Positions 17,045-27,261 of a stretch of 64,000 nucleotides of DNA are shown here, piece by piece (within the stretch, counting starts at the first letter, position 1; each line of letters begins with the position of its first letter). This DNA is from an uncultured Lachnospiraceae bacterium. Lineage in GTDB: Bacteria > Bacillota > Clostridia > Lachnospirales > Lachnospiraceae. Under the pieces are notes generated by a model. It did no database searches. It had not been told where the DNA came from and saw only the letters and a list, made by a program, of their open reading frames with translations. The translations under genes were made by a program, and so were the position numbers. The stretch is from NCBI GenBank assembly GCA_947632515.1, contig CANRPO010000002.1:1-64000 (forward strand), in the 5' to 3' direction.

Positions 17045-17073
17045 TTGCATACGGGATAGTCCTATGCTACAAT
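17045..17073 (+). promoter_or_regulatory. Promoter of rpmE
   Basis: TTGCAT (17045-17050), a 17-bp spacer and TACAAT (17068-17073) with TG at 17065-17066 form an extended -10 promoter just after rho. The leader of about 85 nt could host an L31-type autoregulatory structure, but I could not fold one with confidence. Confidence 0.7.
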
Positions 17074-17162
17074 GTAAAAGCTGTCGGTCTATGGCGGCAT
17101 GGGATGTGAAGGATACGACGGGGACGTCTATTTACTTTTGAGTTTAAGAAGAGGTGAAAGAG

Positions 17163-17369
17163 ATGAAAAAAGGGATCCATCCTGAATACTATCAGGCAAC
17201 GGTGACATGTAACTGCGGCAACACATTCGTGACAGGTTCTACCAAACCTGAGATTCACGTGGAGGTCTGTTCCAAATGCCATTCGTTCTACACAGGGCAG
17301 CAGAAAGCAGCGCAGGCCCGCGGACGTATTGATAAGTTCAACAGGAAATACGGTGTGGAAAGCAAATAA
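17163..17369 (+). CDS. rpmE: Ribosomal protein L31, zinc-binding type
   Basis: The 68-aa protein opens [16 protein letters not shown] and has four cysteines (16, 18, 36, 39) expected of the zinc-binding C+ form of L31. It is a component of the 50S subunit near the central protuberance. ATG 17163 follows GAGGTG; an upstream in-frame ATG (17154) lacks a site. A strong terminator follows 10 bp after the stop. Confidence 0.96.
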   Translation: MKKGIHPEYYQATVTCNCGNTFVTGSTKPEIHVEVCSKCHSFYTGQQKAAQARGRIDKFNRKYGVESK

Positions 17370-17380
17370 GTTTTGTATAA

Positions 17381-17414
17381 AAAGGTTGAGGTGCACACAT
17401 CTCAACCTTTTTTT
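17381..17414 (+). terminator. Rho-independent terminator after rpmE
   Basis: A perfect 10-bp stem AAAGGTTGAG (17381-17390) with CTCAACCTTT (17401-17410) is followed by a run of T to 17414. The 10-nt loop contains GTGCAC. It separates rpmE from the DUF1385-prmC-prfA unit; some readthrough may feed that unit because no clear promoter lies between. Confidence 0.92.
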
Positions 17415-17436
17415 CTAAGAAATGTGAGGAATACAC

Positions 17437-18444
17437 ATGGGGAAAAAGAAGAAGATGAAATATTCCGGCATAGGCGGACAGGCGGTTCTGGAAGGCGTCA
17501 TGATGAAAAACAAAGAGCAGTACGCCGTGGCTGTCAGGAAGCCGAACGGGGAGATCGAGGTGGAGGTGGAGCACTATGTGGGCGTCGCCCACGGGAGCAA
17601 ACTTTTGAATCTGCCGTTTATCCGCGGGATCTTTCAGTTTGTGGACTCTCTGATCCTCGGTATGAGGAGCTTAAACTACTCCGCCTCCTTCTACGAGGAT
17701 GAGACGCAGCAGGAGACCGCGGCAGACAAGGCTTTCGACAGAATATTCAAAGATAAGGCAGACAAGGCGCTGAGCGCCCTGGTGATGGTTGTGTCGCTGG
17801 CGCTCGCCGTGGGGATTTTTATGGTGCTGCCCTACTATATCACATCACTTTTTGAGGACTATATCAGAAGCGCGTCCTTCATGGCGATCATCGAGGGTGT
17901 GCTGCGCATCGCGATCTTCATATGCTATGTGCTGAGCATTTCGCTGATGAAAGACATCAGGCGGCTGTATCGGTATCACGGCGCCGAGCACAAGTGCATC
18001 AGCTGTATAGAGAAAGGAAGGCCGCTGACGGTCAGAAACGTTATGAAGAGCTCCAAGCAGCACAAGCGCTGCGGGACGAGTTTCCTTCTCTTCGTCATGC
18101 TGGTCAGCGTGGTGCTCTTCTTTTTCATCAGGGTGGACAATCCCGTGTACCGCGTGCTGCTCCGTATCGCGCTGATCCCTGTGATCGCAGGGATCTCTTA
18201 CGAGATCATTCGTCTGGCGGGCAGGAGCAACAATATTCTCGTGCGCATCATCTCAGCGCCCGGCCTGTGGCTGCAGAAACTGACCACCAGAGAGCCGGAC
18301 GAAAGTATGGTGGAGGTGGCGATCGCCGCCGTGGAGGCCGTCTTTGACTGGAAAGCATATCTGTATGAGGCGTTTGGTTACGAGGTGGATGATTCCTGGC
18401 TGCGGGACGACGACGAGCCGCAGGAGGATGACGATCTTGAATAA
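17437..18444 (+). CDS. DUF1385 membrane protein (YqhQ-like)
   Basis: The 335-aa protein has the DUF1385 signature: GGQAVLEGVMMK near the N-terminus, four or so membrane helices, and the RYHGAEHKCISC segment. In Firmicutes it is called YqhQ and its function is unsettled. Its position next to rpmE, prmC and prfA is the usual Clostridia order. The C-terminus is strongly acidic (about 320-335). Its end contains the start of prmC. Confidence 0.88.
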   Translation: MGKKKKMKYSGIGGQAVLEGVMMKNKEQYAVAVRKPNGEIEVEVEHYVGVAHGSKLLNLPFIRGIFQFVDSLILGMRSLNYSASFYEDETQQETAADKAFDRIFKDKADKALSALVMVVSLALAVGIFMVLPYYITSLFEDYIRSASFMAIIEGVLRIAIFICYVLSISLMKDIRRLYRYHGAEHKCISCIEKGRPLTVRNVMKSSKQHKRCGTSFLLFVMLVSVVLFFFIRVDNPVYRVLLRIALIPVIAGISYEIIRLAGRSNNILVRIISAPGLWLQKLTTREPDESMVEVAIAAVEAVFDWKAYLYEAFGYEVDDSWLRDDDEPQEDDDLE

Positions 18445-19306
18445 AAATGATCTGACCTATGAGGAACTTTACAGACAGGGGTGTGAAGAGCTGGAAACGG
18501 CGGGGATCGGCGAGGCGAAGACGGACGCCCGTCTTCTGCTGGAGTGGTGCTGCGGCACGGACCGCAACACACTGCTCGCTCACGGGGAACGCGCCGTAAC
18601 CGAGGCGGAGTGCGGGCGCTATGCGGCCTGTATCGACAGGCGCAGGAGACGTGTGCCGCTGCAGCACATCACGGGAGAGCAGGAATTTATGGGATTGACT
18701 TTTGAAGTCAATAAGGATGTTCTGATCCCGCGGCAGGATACCGAGGTGTTGGTGGAGGAAGTGATGCGGTATCTGCATGACGGTATGCGCATACTGGATA
18801 TGTGCACCGGTTCGGGCTGTATTCTCCTCAGTCTCCTGCGCTATTCCAACGACTGTACAGGCGTGGGAGCGGATCTGTCCGGGGAGGCGTTAGCCATTGC
18901 CGCGCGGAACGCGGAGCGGATACTGGGCGCGGGGGCAATGGAGAAGGTCGCATTTGTGCAGGGAGATCTCTTTGAGAAAATCAGCGGACAGGATCGTTTT
19001 GACATGATCGTCTCCAATCCGCCCTATATCAAAACAGATGTTATAGATACCCTTATGCCCGAGGTGTCCAGGCACGAGCCGCGCTTGGCGTTAGACGGAC
19101 ATGAGGACGGGCTGTTTTTTTACCGCCGTATCATTGCGCAGGCAGAGAAATTTCTTGCGGGCGGCGGTATGCTTTTCTTCGAGATCGGATATGATCAGGG
19201 GGCGGCGGTGCGCCTGCTGATGGAGGAGGCGGGTTATACGGATGTAGAGGTCGTCAGGGATTATGCGGGATTTGACAGAGTAGTGTGCGGAGGTAGTCAT
19301 GTTTGA
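18437..19306 (+). CDS. prmC: Release factor glutamine methyltransferase
   Basis: This SAM-dependent enzyme methylates the glutamine of the GGQ motif in release factors RF1 and RF2. It has an N-terminal helical domain, the SAM motif DMCTGSGC and the catalytic VSNPPY. Initiation is odd: GGAGG directly abuts ATG 18428, leaving no spacing, whereas TTG 18437 is nine bases away and in frame, so I prefer TTG. Either start lies inside the end of the DUF1385 gene. The product is 289 aa. The 3' end overlaps prfA, its substrate gene, by 8 bp. Confidence 0.93.
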   Translation: MNKNDLTYEELYRQGCEELETAGIGEAKTDARLLLEWCCGTDRNTLLAHGERAVTEAECGRYAACIDRRRRRVPLQHITGEQEFMGLTFEVNKDVLIPRQDTEVLVEEVMRYLHDGMRILDMCTGSGCILLSLLRYSNDCTGVGADLSGEALAIAARNAERILGAGAMEKVAFVQGDLFEKISGQDRFDMIVSNPPYIKTDVIDTLMPEVSRHEPRLALDGHEDGLFFYRRIIAQAEKFLAGGGMLFFEIGYDQGAAVRLLMEEAGYTDVEVVRDYAGFDRVVCGGSHV

Positions 19307-20375
19307 TAAATTAGAAGATCTGTTGAGAAAATTTGAGGAGATCATGAATGAGCTGAGCGAGCCCAATGTGGCGGAGAATCAGGAGCGTTTTCGCGCGCTG
19401 ATGAAGGAGCAGAGCGACTTAACGCCTATCGTGAACGCTTATAAGGAATATAAGAAGTGTAATCAGGACATCGAGGACTCGCTCGCCATGTTGGAGAGCG
19501 AGTCGGACAGCGATATGCGCGACATGCTGAAGGAAGAGCTCTCCAATGCCAAAAAACGCGCGGAGGAGCTGGAACATGAGCTGAAGATCCTGCTCCTGCC
19601 GAAGGACCCCAACGACGATAAGAATGTGATCGTGGAGATCCGCGCGGGCGCGGGCGGCGACGAGGCAGCCCTGTTTGCGGCGGAGATCTACCGCATGTAT
19701 GTGCACTATGCGGAGAGCAGGCACTGGAAGGTGGACACAGTGGAGGCGGAGGAAATCGGTATCGGCGGCATGAAAAGCGTCACTTTCACGGTGGACGGAC
19801 AGGGCGCTTACTCTGTGTTAAAATATGAGAGCGGCGTACACCGCGTTCAGCGTGTGCCGGAGACAGAGAGCGGCGGCAGGATCCACACGTCCACCATCAG
19901 CGTGGCGGTGATGCCCGAGGTGGACGATGACATCGACATTGTGATAGAGGAGAAGGACATCCGAATAGACGTGATGCGCGCCTCCGGCAACGGCGGACAG
20001 TGTGTCAACACGACGGACTCTGCGGTCAGGCTGACGCATTATCCGACGGGCATCGTGATCTACAGCCAAACGGAGAAGTCGCAGATTCAGAATAAGGCCA
20101 AGGCGTTTGCCCTTCTGAAGGCAAAGCTGTACGACTTGGAGCAGCAGCAGCGGCATGACGCGGAGGCGGAGCTGCGCCGCAGCCAGATCGGCACGGGGGA
20201 TCGCTCTGAGAAGATCAGAACATACAATTTTCCACAGGGGCGTGTCACGGATCACCGGATCAACCTGACGCTCTACAAGCTGGATAAAGTCATGGACGGA
20301 GATATTCAGGAGATCATCGACGCCTGCATAGCAGCAGATCAGGCGGCGAAACTGGTTAAGATGGGAGAAAACTAA
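19299..20375 (+). CDS. prfA: Peptide chain release factor 1
   Basis: The 358-aa RF1 reads UAA and UAG stop codons. The peptidyl-tRNA hydrolysis motif GGQ is at 232-234, in [11 protein letters not shown]. The codon-reading tripeptide is PET (187-189), the form I recall in many Firmicutes instead of PAT. Length and domains are normal. Its last codons are partly repeated downstream (see the repeat at 20342-20459). Confidence 0.96.
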   Translation: MFDKLEDLLRKFEEIMNELSEPNVAENQERFRALMKEQSDLTPIVNAYKEYKKCNQDIEDSLAMLESESDSDMRDMLKEELSNAKKRAEELEHELKILLLPKDPNDDKNVIVEIRAGAGGDEAALFAAEIYRMYVHYAESRHWKVDTVEAEEIGIGGMKSVTFTVDGQGAYSVLKYESGVHRVQRVPETESGGRIHTSTISVAVMPEVDDDIDIVIEEKDIRIDVMRASGNGGQCVNTTDSAVRLTHYPTGIVIYSQTEKSQIQNKAKAFALLKAKLYDLEQQQRHDAEAELRRSQIGTGDRSEKIRTYNFPQGRVTDHRINLTLYKLDKVMDGDIQEIIDACIAADQAAKLVKMGEN

Positions 20376-20459
20376 TCCGGCCTGATCTGCACAGATCCAA
20401 GGCGGCGAAACCGGTCAAGATGGGAGAAAACTAAACCGGTCAGGATGGGAGAATACTGA
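20342..20459 (+). repeat. Degenerate tandem copies of the prfA 3' end
   Basis: The last 34 bp of prfA (20342-20375) recur at 20401-20434 with only two differences, each again ending in the same TAA context. A third, shortened copy follows directly (20435-20459). The copies are 59 bp and about 25 bp apart, so they are out of frame with prfA and are not translated from it. They fill the gap before nth. Confidence 0.85.
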
Positions 20460-20480
20460 TCCGAACAGGAGTGATATACG

Positions 20481-21134
20481 ATGAGAAAAAAGGAACTGGC
20501 GCTGATGGTCATCGACCGTCTGAAAAAGGAATATCCGGATGCGGACTGCTCCTTAGAGTACGACCAGGCGTGGAAACTTCTGGTCAGCGTGCGTCTGGCG
20601 GCGCAGTGTACCGATGCCAGAGTCAATGTGGTGGTGGAGAGACTGTATGAGAAATACCCTGACGTTGCGGCTCTGGCGGCGGCTCCGGTGGAGGAGATCG
20701 AGAAGATCGTGCATCCATGCGGACTGGGCAACAGCAAGGCCAGAGACATCAGCGCCTGTATGAAGATGCTCTTGGAGGAGTATGGGGGAAATGTGCCGGA
20801 CGATTTCGAGGCGCTCTTAAAACTTCCCGGCGTGGGGAGAAAGAGCGCGAATCTCATTATGGGGGACGTATTTGGCAAGCCCGCCATCGTGACGGATACC
20901 CACTGCATCCGCCTCTGCAACCGCATCGGTCTGGTGGAGGACGTCAAGGAGCCGAAGAAGGTGGAGATGGCGCTGTGGAAACTGATTCCGCCCGAGGAGG
21001 GCAACGATTTCTGCCACAGGCTCGTGTGGCACGGCAGGGAGGTCTGCACGGCGAGGACCGCTCCCTACTGTGACAAATGCTGTCTGCTGGGTATCTGCAG
21101 ACAGCACGGCGTCAAAAATAAAGCGCGATCCTAA
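20481..21134 (+). CDS. nth: Endonuclease III
   Basis: The 217-aa DNA glycosylase/AP lyase removes oxidised pyrimidines. It has the helix-hairpin-helix LPGVGRKSANL with catalytic Lys121, and Asp139 in VTDTHC. The [4Fe-4S] ligands are C189, C197, C200 and C206, i.e. C-x7-C-x2-C-x5-C, one residue longer in the first gap than the usual C-x6. AGGAGTG precedes ATG 20481. Its end is 17 bp from the convergent AraC gene. Confidence 0.93.
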   Translation: MRKKELALMVIDRLKKEYPDADCSLEYDQAWKLLVSVRLAAQCTDARVNVVVERLYEKYPDVAALAAAPVEEIEKIVHPCGLGNSKARDISACMKMLLEEYGGNVPDDFEALLKLPGVGRKSANLIMGDVFGKPAIVTDTHCIRLCNRIGLVEDVKEPKKVEMALWKLIPPEEGNDFCHRLVWHGREVCTARTAPYCDKCCLLGICRQHGVKNKARS

Positions 21135-21151
21135 CCTGAAAAATACTCAGT

Positions 21152-22204
21152 CTATGGGGTCGGCACGCCGAACGGGCCGGCGTCCCTGTCGCCTGCGGAG
21201 AGGACTTTGTGCGTCCGATAGTAGGTTGGCGTGCATCCCAGATATTTTTTGAAAACCTTATTGAAATAGCTGGTGTTATTAAAGCCTACCGACAGAGCCA
21301 GATCCGAGATGGAGACAGGCTCGTCAGGGTGGGCCGTCATTATTTTGGTGGCCTCGAAGATGCGGTACTTCATCAGATACTCAAAAGGGCTCATCTGCAG
21401 GGTGCGCGCAAAGCATCTGCAGCATTCGCTTTTGCTGATGTGCACGCTGTCTGCGATCTCGTCCAGGGAGATCTGTTCTGCGTGGTGCGTTCTGATATAG
21501 AGCATCGCCTCCTTCACCCGCTGCTCGTCCAGGGATACATGGGGCGGCGGCACAGTCTCCAACTGCGGCAGTTTCACGATCAATTCCGACCAAAAACGGC
21601 ACAGATGGCCCTTGGTCGCGATCTCATAACCGAAGGGTTTCGTCACGTTCACGGCGATGGCGTCGTTGACCGCGTCCAGCATGCGCTCGTGCCACTCGTT
21701 GGATTCGTTCAGGACGAGCACCTTGAACAGGCGGAAATTCTGTACCGGAAGCAGGAACTGCGTCTGCAGATAGCTGCGCTTGTGTCCAAACAGAAAATCC
21801 GGGTGGAACACGAAGGAGTAGAAGGTGCAGTTTTCGTGATTCTGGGAATAGACAGTGTGCATGACATTCTGGTTGATGATCATGCCCTGACCGGGTTTCA
21901 GCGTGTAGGAGGCGTCGTCCGTGGAGACTTCCGCCAGCCCGTCGTTGATGATCAGCACCTCCATTTCCTCGTGCCAATGCCAGCGGATCCTGTTCATATA
22001 GGACTTGCAGAGATCTAAAAAGAAGACGTTGACAGGATAATCCAGCGAGCCGAAGTCGTTCTGCTCGCGCAGATCGTCGTAGATACCGTCGGGCGCATCC
22101 TCCACAGCCGGGTGATGCGGACGGTTGTCGGAGAGAAGACCGTCGGGAACCGCTGTCTGGGAGTCTGCATGTCTTACTGTCTCGGATGGTGTTGGTGAAT
22201 TCAT
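21152..22204 (-). CDS. AraC-family transcriptional regulator with cupin sensor
   Basis: The 350-aa protein has a disordered N-terminal 50 residues and an AraC-type cupin domain (about 60-150, with WHWHEEMEVLIINDG and the LKPGQGMIINQNVMH turn). A linker and the double helix-turn-helix domain (about 240-340, with ISDLALSVGFNNTSYFNKVF) follow. Such regulators mostly sense sugars. A strong AAAGGAGAG site precedes ATG 22204. It is divergent from the subtilisin gene with adjoining promoters, but no sugar genes lie nearby. Confidence 0.88.
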   Translation of the reverse strand: MNSPTPSETVRHADSQTAVPDGLLSDNRPHHPAVEDAPDGIYDDLREQNDFGSLDYPVNVFFLDLCKSYMNRIRWHWHEEMEVLIINDGLAEVSTDDASYTLKPGQGMIINQNVMHTVYSQNHENCTFYSFVFHPDFLFGHKRSYLQTQFLLPVQNFRLFKVLVLNESNEWHERMLDAVNDAIAVNVTKPFGYEIATKGHLCRFWSELIVKLPQLETVPPPHVSLDEQRVKEAMLYIRTHHAEQISLDEIADSVHISKSECCRCFARTLQMSPFEYLMKYRIFEATKIMTAHPDEPVSISDLALSVGFNNTSYFNKVFKKYLGCTPTYYRTHKVLSAGDRDAGPFGVPTP

Positions 22205-22243
22205 TACCTATCTCTCCTTTCGTATACTTTCGGAATCACTTCT

Positions 22244-22273
22244 ATCATATCATGGACCGGCAATCAGCGTCAA
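22244..22273 (-). promoter_or_regulatory. Promoter of the AraC regulator
   Basis: On the minus strand TTGACG (22273-22268), an 18-bp spacer and TATGAT (22249-22244), preceded by TG, form a promoter. It directly adjoins the -35 of the divergent gene, so one bound protein could affect both. Confidence 0.6.
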
Positions 22274-22274
22274 A

Positions 22275-22303
22275 GTGACTTTTTTCCTATTTTAGCATAT
22301 AGT
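22275..22303 (+). promoter_or_regulatory. Possible promoter of the subtilisin gene
   Basis: GTGACT (22275-22280), a 17-bp spacer and TATAGT (22298-22303) lie 27 bp before the start codon. Confidence 0.5.
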
Positions 22304-22330
22304 TGATAATAAAAAGGGATTTTGGGGAAC

Positions 22331-24061
22331 ATGGATTCACAGAAAAATGAGGATCTGCTGAATCTGGCGCTGGATGTGCCTGCCGCGGACAGGGAGCGGT
22401 CGCTGGAGCTGAATGTGGGATATGACGCGCAGGAGCGGACGTGGGAGGTGATCGTGAAATATCATGGCTCCCTGAGCGGGCTGGCGCAGAGGCGGATTAA
22501 GGTGGAGGAACTGATCGCGGGCTACGCGGTCCTGACTGTGCCGGAGTCAGAGATGGATCTGCTGACCTCCACGGAGCAGATAGAGTATGTAGAGAAACCG
22601 AAGAGGCTTTTTTTCGCGGCGGCAGCGGGAAATACGGCCTCCTGCTATGCGCCGGGCAGCGGACTGTACGGCGCGCTGACGGGCAGAGGCGTACTGGTGG
22701 CCGTCATAGACTCGGGCGTCAGCTACTTTAGTCAGGATTTTCGCAGAGCGGACGGGACGACGCGCATACGGTACTTGTGGGATCAGGTGTTGAACAGGGA
22801 GTTTACGGAGACACAGATCAATGAGGCGCTTGCCGCAGGAGACAGGCAGCAGGCGGAGCGGCTTGTGCCAAGCATAGATGTTTCGGGACATGGCACGGCG
22901 GTGGCGGGGATCGCAGCGGGCAACGGCGGCGCCGGCGGTGAGGCTTATGCGGGAGTCGCCAGAGAGAGCGATCTGCTTGTTGTCCGGCTTGGAACACCCC
23001 GCAGGGAATCGTTTCCCAGGACGACAGAGTTGATGAGAGCGCTGACTTATACGGTCAACAAAGCGATCGAGCTACAGATGCCGGTGGCGATCAATCTGAG
23101 TTTTGGGAACACTTACGGCGCCCACAACGGCACTTCTCTGTTGGAGCGGTTTATAGATAACATAGCGGAAATTGGGCGAAACGTTATCTGTGTAGGCAGT
23201 GGAAATGAAGGCGCATCCGGCGGACATGTGGGCGGACGCGTTTTGGAGAGTATGGAGCGCGTGGAGCTGGTCGTCGGAAATTATGAGACGGGATTGAATG
23301 TGCAGCTCTGGAAGGAGTATACGGACCGCTACATTGTGAGATTGGCGTCGCCTACAGGAGATTCGGTGGTCGTGGACAGCGACAGGCCCGGCACACAGGT
23401 CTATCGATTGGGACGGACAGAGATTCTGCTGTACAATGGGGAACCCGCTCCGTATCTGACGGCGCAGGAAATATATTTTGATTTACTGCCTGCCGGGAAC
23501 GCCGGCTATATTGACAGCGGTATCTGGACTTTCGAACTGGAGCCTGTCAGGACGGTGACGGGGAACTATACTTTCTATCTGCCGTCGGAGACGGTCAGAA
23601 ACGGGAGCACGCGCTTTGTAAGGCCCACGCCTGACGTGACGCTGACAATCCCTTCCACGGCGTCCAAGGTGATCACGGTGGGGGCCTACGATCCGCTCTA
23701 TGAGGCGTATGCGGACTTTTCCGGCAGGGGTTATCTCTATCAGGATCAGGTCAACAGCCGCACTGCGGATTCCTTTGTGAAACCGGATCTGGCGGCGCCC
23801 GGCGTGGGGGTGCTTGCGCCGGACAGAAACGGCGGTTACACGCCTGTGACGGGTACTTCCTTTGCGGCGCCCCTTGTCACGGGCGCTGCGGCTCTCCTGA
23901 TGCAGTGGGGGATCGTGGAGGGGAATGACCCGTATCTGTACGGGGAGAAAGTGAAGGCTTACTTGAGGAGAGGCGCGCTGCCGATCCGCGGTGAGACGGA
24001 GTATCCGAACCCGCGCGTAGGGTACGGAAGACTCTGCGTCGGGCGGAGCCTTCCGGAGTAA
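22331..24061 (+). CDS. Subtilisin-like serine peptidase (family S8)
   Basis: The 576-aa peptidase has all catalytic residues in order: Asp127 in VAVIDSG, His187 in SGHGTAVAG, the oxyanion Asn in VGSGNEG, and Ser510 in GTSFAAP. A prodomain-like N-terminal 90 residues is present but no signal peptide. An insertion of about 150 residues lies between Asn and Ser. This is the clostridial group that includes the spore germination Csp proteases, many of which act in or near the cytosol. It has its own promoter and ends 2 bp from the convergent hemerythrin gene. The role is unknown. Confidence 0.85.
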   Translation: MDSQKNEDLLNLALDVPAADRERSLELNVGYDAQERTWEVIVKYHGSLSGLAQRRIKVEELIAGYAVLTVPESEMDLLTSTEQIEYVEKPKRLFFAAAAGNTASCYAPGSGLYGALTGRGVLVAVIDSGVSYFSQDFRRADGTTRIRYLWDQVLNREFTETQINEALAAGDRQQAERLVPSIDVSGHGTAVAGIAAGNGGAGGEAYAGVARESDLLVVRLGTPRRESFPRTTELMRALTYTVNKAIELQMPVAINLSFGNTYGAHNGTSLLERFIDNIAEIGRNVICVGSGNEGASGGHVGGRVLESMERVELVVGNYETGLNVQLWKEYTDRYIVRLASPTGDSVVVDSDRPGTQVYRLGRTEILLYNGEPAPYLTAQEIYFDLLPAGNAGYIDSGIWTFELEPVRTVTGNYTFYLPSETVRNGSTRFVRPTPDVTLTIPSTASKVITVGAYDPLYEAYADFSGRGYLYQDQVNSRTADSFVKPDLAAPGVGVLAPDRNGGYTPVTGTSFAAPLVTGAAALLMQWGIVEGNDPYLYGEKVKAYLRRGALPIRGETEYPNPRVGYGRLCVGRSLPE

Positions 24062-24063
24062 CG

Positions 24064-24948
24064 TCATTTTGCGCAGAACGCGCAGTAACCCTTGCCCTCA
24101 ACGCTGAACAGAAGGCTGTATGGCGGGTAAGCCTTGTCAAAGGTCCGGATAAACTGATCGAAGGTCAGCATATCGTTCCGCTCCAGAAGAAATTTCTTCT
24201 CGGTCATAAAGTGCGGCCGCAGTTTTTCCGCCAGCTGTTCCGAAAGTATTTTCATGGCGGCGGTGGCGGTCTGGTCCAGCCTTGCGAACTCCTGCTCCAA
24301 AATCTCGCTCAGAGTCTTGAGCACCAGCGATTCCTCATACACGAAGCAGAACTGCAGGGCGGCTCTGTCCTTGGCGATGTAGTTCAGCCGATAGCAGAGC
24401 GTCTTGCCGGAGGAGAAGTCTTCGCCGCCGTAGTGCTGGCTGATGAGCTGTATTTTGGCGTGGCACATCGCCTCCAGTGACTGTGTGAGAGTCTTGAGCA
24501 CAGAGTCCGTGTCGTTCTCGGGAATCTGCTGTACCCATTTGCTGCTGCCCTTTCCGGTGATGGCGTAATCCTCGATCATGATGTGGGCGTTCAGCCAACC
24601 GATACAGATGCCTAAGAAATGGCGCACGGACTCCTTGGAGTAGTTCTGCGCCTCAAGCTCCGCGTCGAGGGCGGGCAGCGTTTCGTTGCGCAGATTGTCG
24701 TGCAGGCGCTTGTGCATGGCGTATCCCGGATAATCGATGGATCTCATATAGTTTTCCTCGTCCGCGAAGTGTTTCATGGCATAGCTTTTAAAATACTTGA
24801 TGCCCTCCTGACATGCGTGCTGCTGTTTCGCCTCGTCCTCGTTGAGGCTGACCAGTTTGCCGACGATGGAAAAAAGTCTTTCGTGCGCCCTGTCGATGGA
24901 ATCCACTCCGATACAAAAACGGTCGTTCCATTTGATCTCGTTTGGCAT
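24064..24948 (-). CDS. Bacteriohemerythrin with extra C-terminal domain
   Basis: The 294-aa protein has a complete hemerythrin set of diiron ligands in the N-terminal half: His22, His60, Glu64, His79, His83, His122 and Asp127. It should bind oxygen or sense redox state. The C-terminal 150 residues are a separate domain I cannot name, with a predicted helix-strand pattern. The start at 24948 has AGGAGG upstream. It follows the chemoreceptor gene after 61 bp on the same strand, so an oxygen-sensing link with the receptor is likely. Confidence 0.85.
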   Translation of the reverse strand: MPNEIKWNDRFCIGVDSIDRAHERLFSIVGKLVSLNEDEAKQQHACQEGIKYFKSYAMKHFADEENYMRSIDYPGYAMHKRLHDNLRNETLPALDAELEAQNYSKESVRHFLGICIGWLNAHIMIEDYAITGKGSSKWVQQIPENDTDSVLKTLTQSLEAMCHAKIQLISQHYGGEDFSSGKTLCYRLNYIAKDRAALQFCFVYEESLVLKTLSEILEQEFARLDQTATAAMKILSEQLAEKLRPHFMTEKKFLLERNDMLTFDQFIRTFDKAYPPYSLLFSVEGKGYCAFCAK

Positions 24949-25009
24949 GCGCGATTCCTCCTGCTCTCTATCTTTTTCTGAGTTTCTGAAAATATGCCGT
25001 CCCGGCAAG

Positions 25010-27070
25010 TCAGCTCAGCGTGAAACTGTCCACGATCTCTTTCAGACTGTCCGCGTAGGCGCTCGTCTGTTTTACCATGCTGTAGGTATCTTCCGCGAGA
25101 GCCACCAGATTGGCGTTGCTGTCCACCACGTTGGACACTCCGGCGGAAGTCTCGGAGATGGAGCCGTTGATCTGCGCCAGCGCGCCTGTGATGTTGGAGA
25201 TCGTGCGGTTCAGTTCGTCGATGGAACCGTCGATGTCCGACATGGTGCGGTTGACAAATCCCGCGTCGTCGGTGTAGCGCTCGCTGATGTTCAGGAAATT
25301 TTCATAGTCTGCGAGCACGGTCTGATCCAGAAATTCAAGGGCCGAATTCAGGCTCTCCTCCATCTGTCCGACGGCGGCGTTGACTTCGGCAACGATCTGC
25401 GTGATGCTTCCCACCGTCCGGGAGGACTGCTCGGCCAGCTTGCCGATCTCGCCCGCCACCACGGCGAAACCGCGGCCCTGTTCTCCCGCTCTCGCCGCCT
25501 CTATGGAGGCGTTGAGGGACAGCAGAGAGGTCTGGCTTGAGATCTCCATGATGTTTGTGGCCAGCTCGTCGATCTTGGAGACGGCCCGGGAACGCTCGAT
25601 GGCGGCCTCGGAGGCGGTCTTTACCGATTCGTACATGTTCTTGGTGCGGCCGCTTGCCTGTCTGGTGTCGGCCTTCAGTTTCTCCGCGCGGTTCATGATC
25701 TCCTCGGACAGTGTGACGCCTTCCCGCGCCTTAGTCGTGATGTTCGATGTGTTCTGTTCGATCTCCCGGATCTCATTGCTGATGGACTGTGTGTTGAAAG
25801 CGGTCTGTTCCATGCTCGCAGACAGTTCTTCAGCGGTGGAAGAGTTGCTGTTGGCGTTGTCGTTGACCGTCGTTGCGATCCGCTGCAGTTCCTCCGCGCT
25901 CTCGCTGATGCGCTCCGAGGTGGAGGAAATATCTCTCATCATATGGCCGAACGCTTGGCGCATCTTCTGCACGGCGCGGCTCATCTCGCCCGTCTCATCC
26001 TTATGTTTCAGAAGGGGATGGTAGGAGTCGTCCTGGGAAATATCCAGATCCGCCGTCTTGCTGATGACCTTTGTCACCGCCTTGATCGGCGTGGTGATCG
26101 TTCCCGCGAAGATAAAGCCGAGGACCATAAAGATCGCGATGATGATCAGGCAGATGGCGACGCTGGTCGTAACGGCATGCTGCCGCATGTTGTCGATCGG
26201 ATCCAGGATGACGTTCTGATCCACGACGAGACAGAGGATCCAGTTGTTTAACGGCGATACGTTGTAAGCGAGGTATTGTCCCGCGCTGTCGTCGGAGGTA
26301 AGCTGTACTGCGGGCGCAGTGCCGGAGGCGATCCGGCTGACCAGGTCGGCCGTGACGGCGCTGCCGGACTTGGTGCCGATCAGACTTTCGTCGGGATGAT
26401 AGATATAGACGCCGTTGCTGTCCAAAAGGCAGGCGTAGCTTGTATCCGAATCGTATACGCTGATCCCCGTGAGGGCGTCCGCAAAGAGGGAGACTTTGAC
26501 GTTCGTGAAGAGAACGCCGGAGAGCGTCTCGTTGTCAAAGTGGCTCCTCTGGGGCACGCCGATGGAGATCATGGGCTCGCCGCTCTCCTCGTCGAAAAAG
26601 ACGTCGCTCTGCGCCGGGGCGTTATGTTCCATAATATACTGTACAAACGGCTCCTCGCCGTAGGGGGTTCCTTCCAGAGCCGCGTCCGTGCTGGCCAGAA
26701 CGGTCATGTCGCTGCCCGCCACATAGCTGATGCTCTCGTGGGTATCGTTGGCCTCCAGATATTTGGACAGCGAGGCGTGGATCTCATTGGAAAATTTGTT
26801 GCCGTTGTTGACGCTGAATACATAGAAGTTCTCGGAATTGTCCAGATAGGTCATAGTGGAGTTGTACTTCTCGATCGACTCGTCGATGCCTTTTCCGTAT
26901 GCCTTGACTATCTCAGTCAAAGAATCTTCCGTATAACTGACAAGGGTGTCATGCGCCATGCCTGTCAGCGAGCTGAAGTTGACGCCGATCGCGGTAACGA
27001 CGGCGATCGTGACAAACAGTATGGTGATCAGAGCGATCTTTGTCTGGATAGAAGACAGTTTTTTGGACAT
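25010..27070 (-). CDS. Methyl-accepting chemotaxis protein with dCache sensor
   Basis: The 686-aa receptor has a membrane helix (about 10-32), a large outside dCache-type sensor (about 40-275), a second helix (about 288-312), a HAMP domain and a long coiled-coil signalling domain. The conserved hairpin tip reads [20 protein letters not shown]. It should relay an external signal to a CheA kinase. No che or flagellar genes are in the window. It is probably cotranscribed with the hemerythrin gene and is divergent from an HPt gene. Confidence 0.92.
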   Translation of the reverse strand: MSKKLSSIQTKIALITILFVTIAVVTAIGVNFSSLTGMAHDTLVSYTEDSLTEIVKAYGKGIDESIEKYNSTMTYLDNSENFYVFSVNNGNKFSNEIHASLSKYLEANDTHESISYVAGSDMTVLASTDAALEGTPYGEEPFVQYIMEHNAPAQSDVFFDEESGEPMISIGVPQRSHFDNETLSGVLFTNVKVSLFADALTGISVYDSDTSYACLLDSNGVYIYHPDESLIGTKSGSAVTADLVSRIASGTAPAVQLTSDDSAGQYLAYNVSPLNNWILCLVVDQNVILDPIDNMRQHAVTTSVAICLIIIAIFMVLGFIFAGTITTPIKAVTKVISKTADLDISQDDSYHPLLKHKDETGEMSRAVQKMRQAFGHMMRDISSTSERISESAEELQRIATTVNDNANSNSSTAEELSASMEQTAFNTQSISNEIREIEQNTSNITTKAREGVTLSEEIMNRAEKLKADTRQASGRTKNMYESVKTASEAAIERSRAVSKIDELATNIMEISSQTSLLSLNASIEAARAGEQGRGFAVVAGEIGKLAEQSSRTVGSITQIVAEVNAAVGQMEESLNSALEFLDQTVLADYENFLNISERYTDDAGFVNRTMSDIDGSIDELNRTISNITGALAQINGSISETSAGVSNVVDSNANLVALAEDTYSMVKQTSAYADSLKEIVDSFTLS

Positions 27071-27261
27071 TTTGAAACCTCCTGAACCCGTAATGCAAAC
27101 GTTTTAGTCATCGTATCATATTTTTTGACGCAATAATAGATATTTTTCTAAAATTATAGACTTTTTACAGAATTAAGACTTGCCATTTGTGCAAAAACAA
27201 CGTAATCTATACATAGGTTTTAACGAATCGGGTTATAGAGGGAGAAAGAGGGGAAACATCA

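Noticed and set aside
19850-19900. RF1 tripeptide PET in place of PAT
   Set aside because: I recall PET as the ordinary form in many Firmicutes release factors 1, so it is not a sign of altered stop-codon reading.
20930-21120. C-x7 instead of C-x6 in the endonuclease III iron-sulfur loop as a functional change
   Set aside because: All four cysteines are present and a one-residue loop difference is within plausible family variation.
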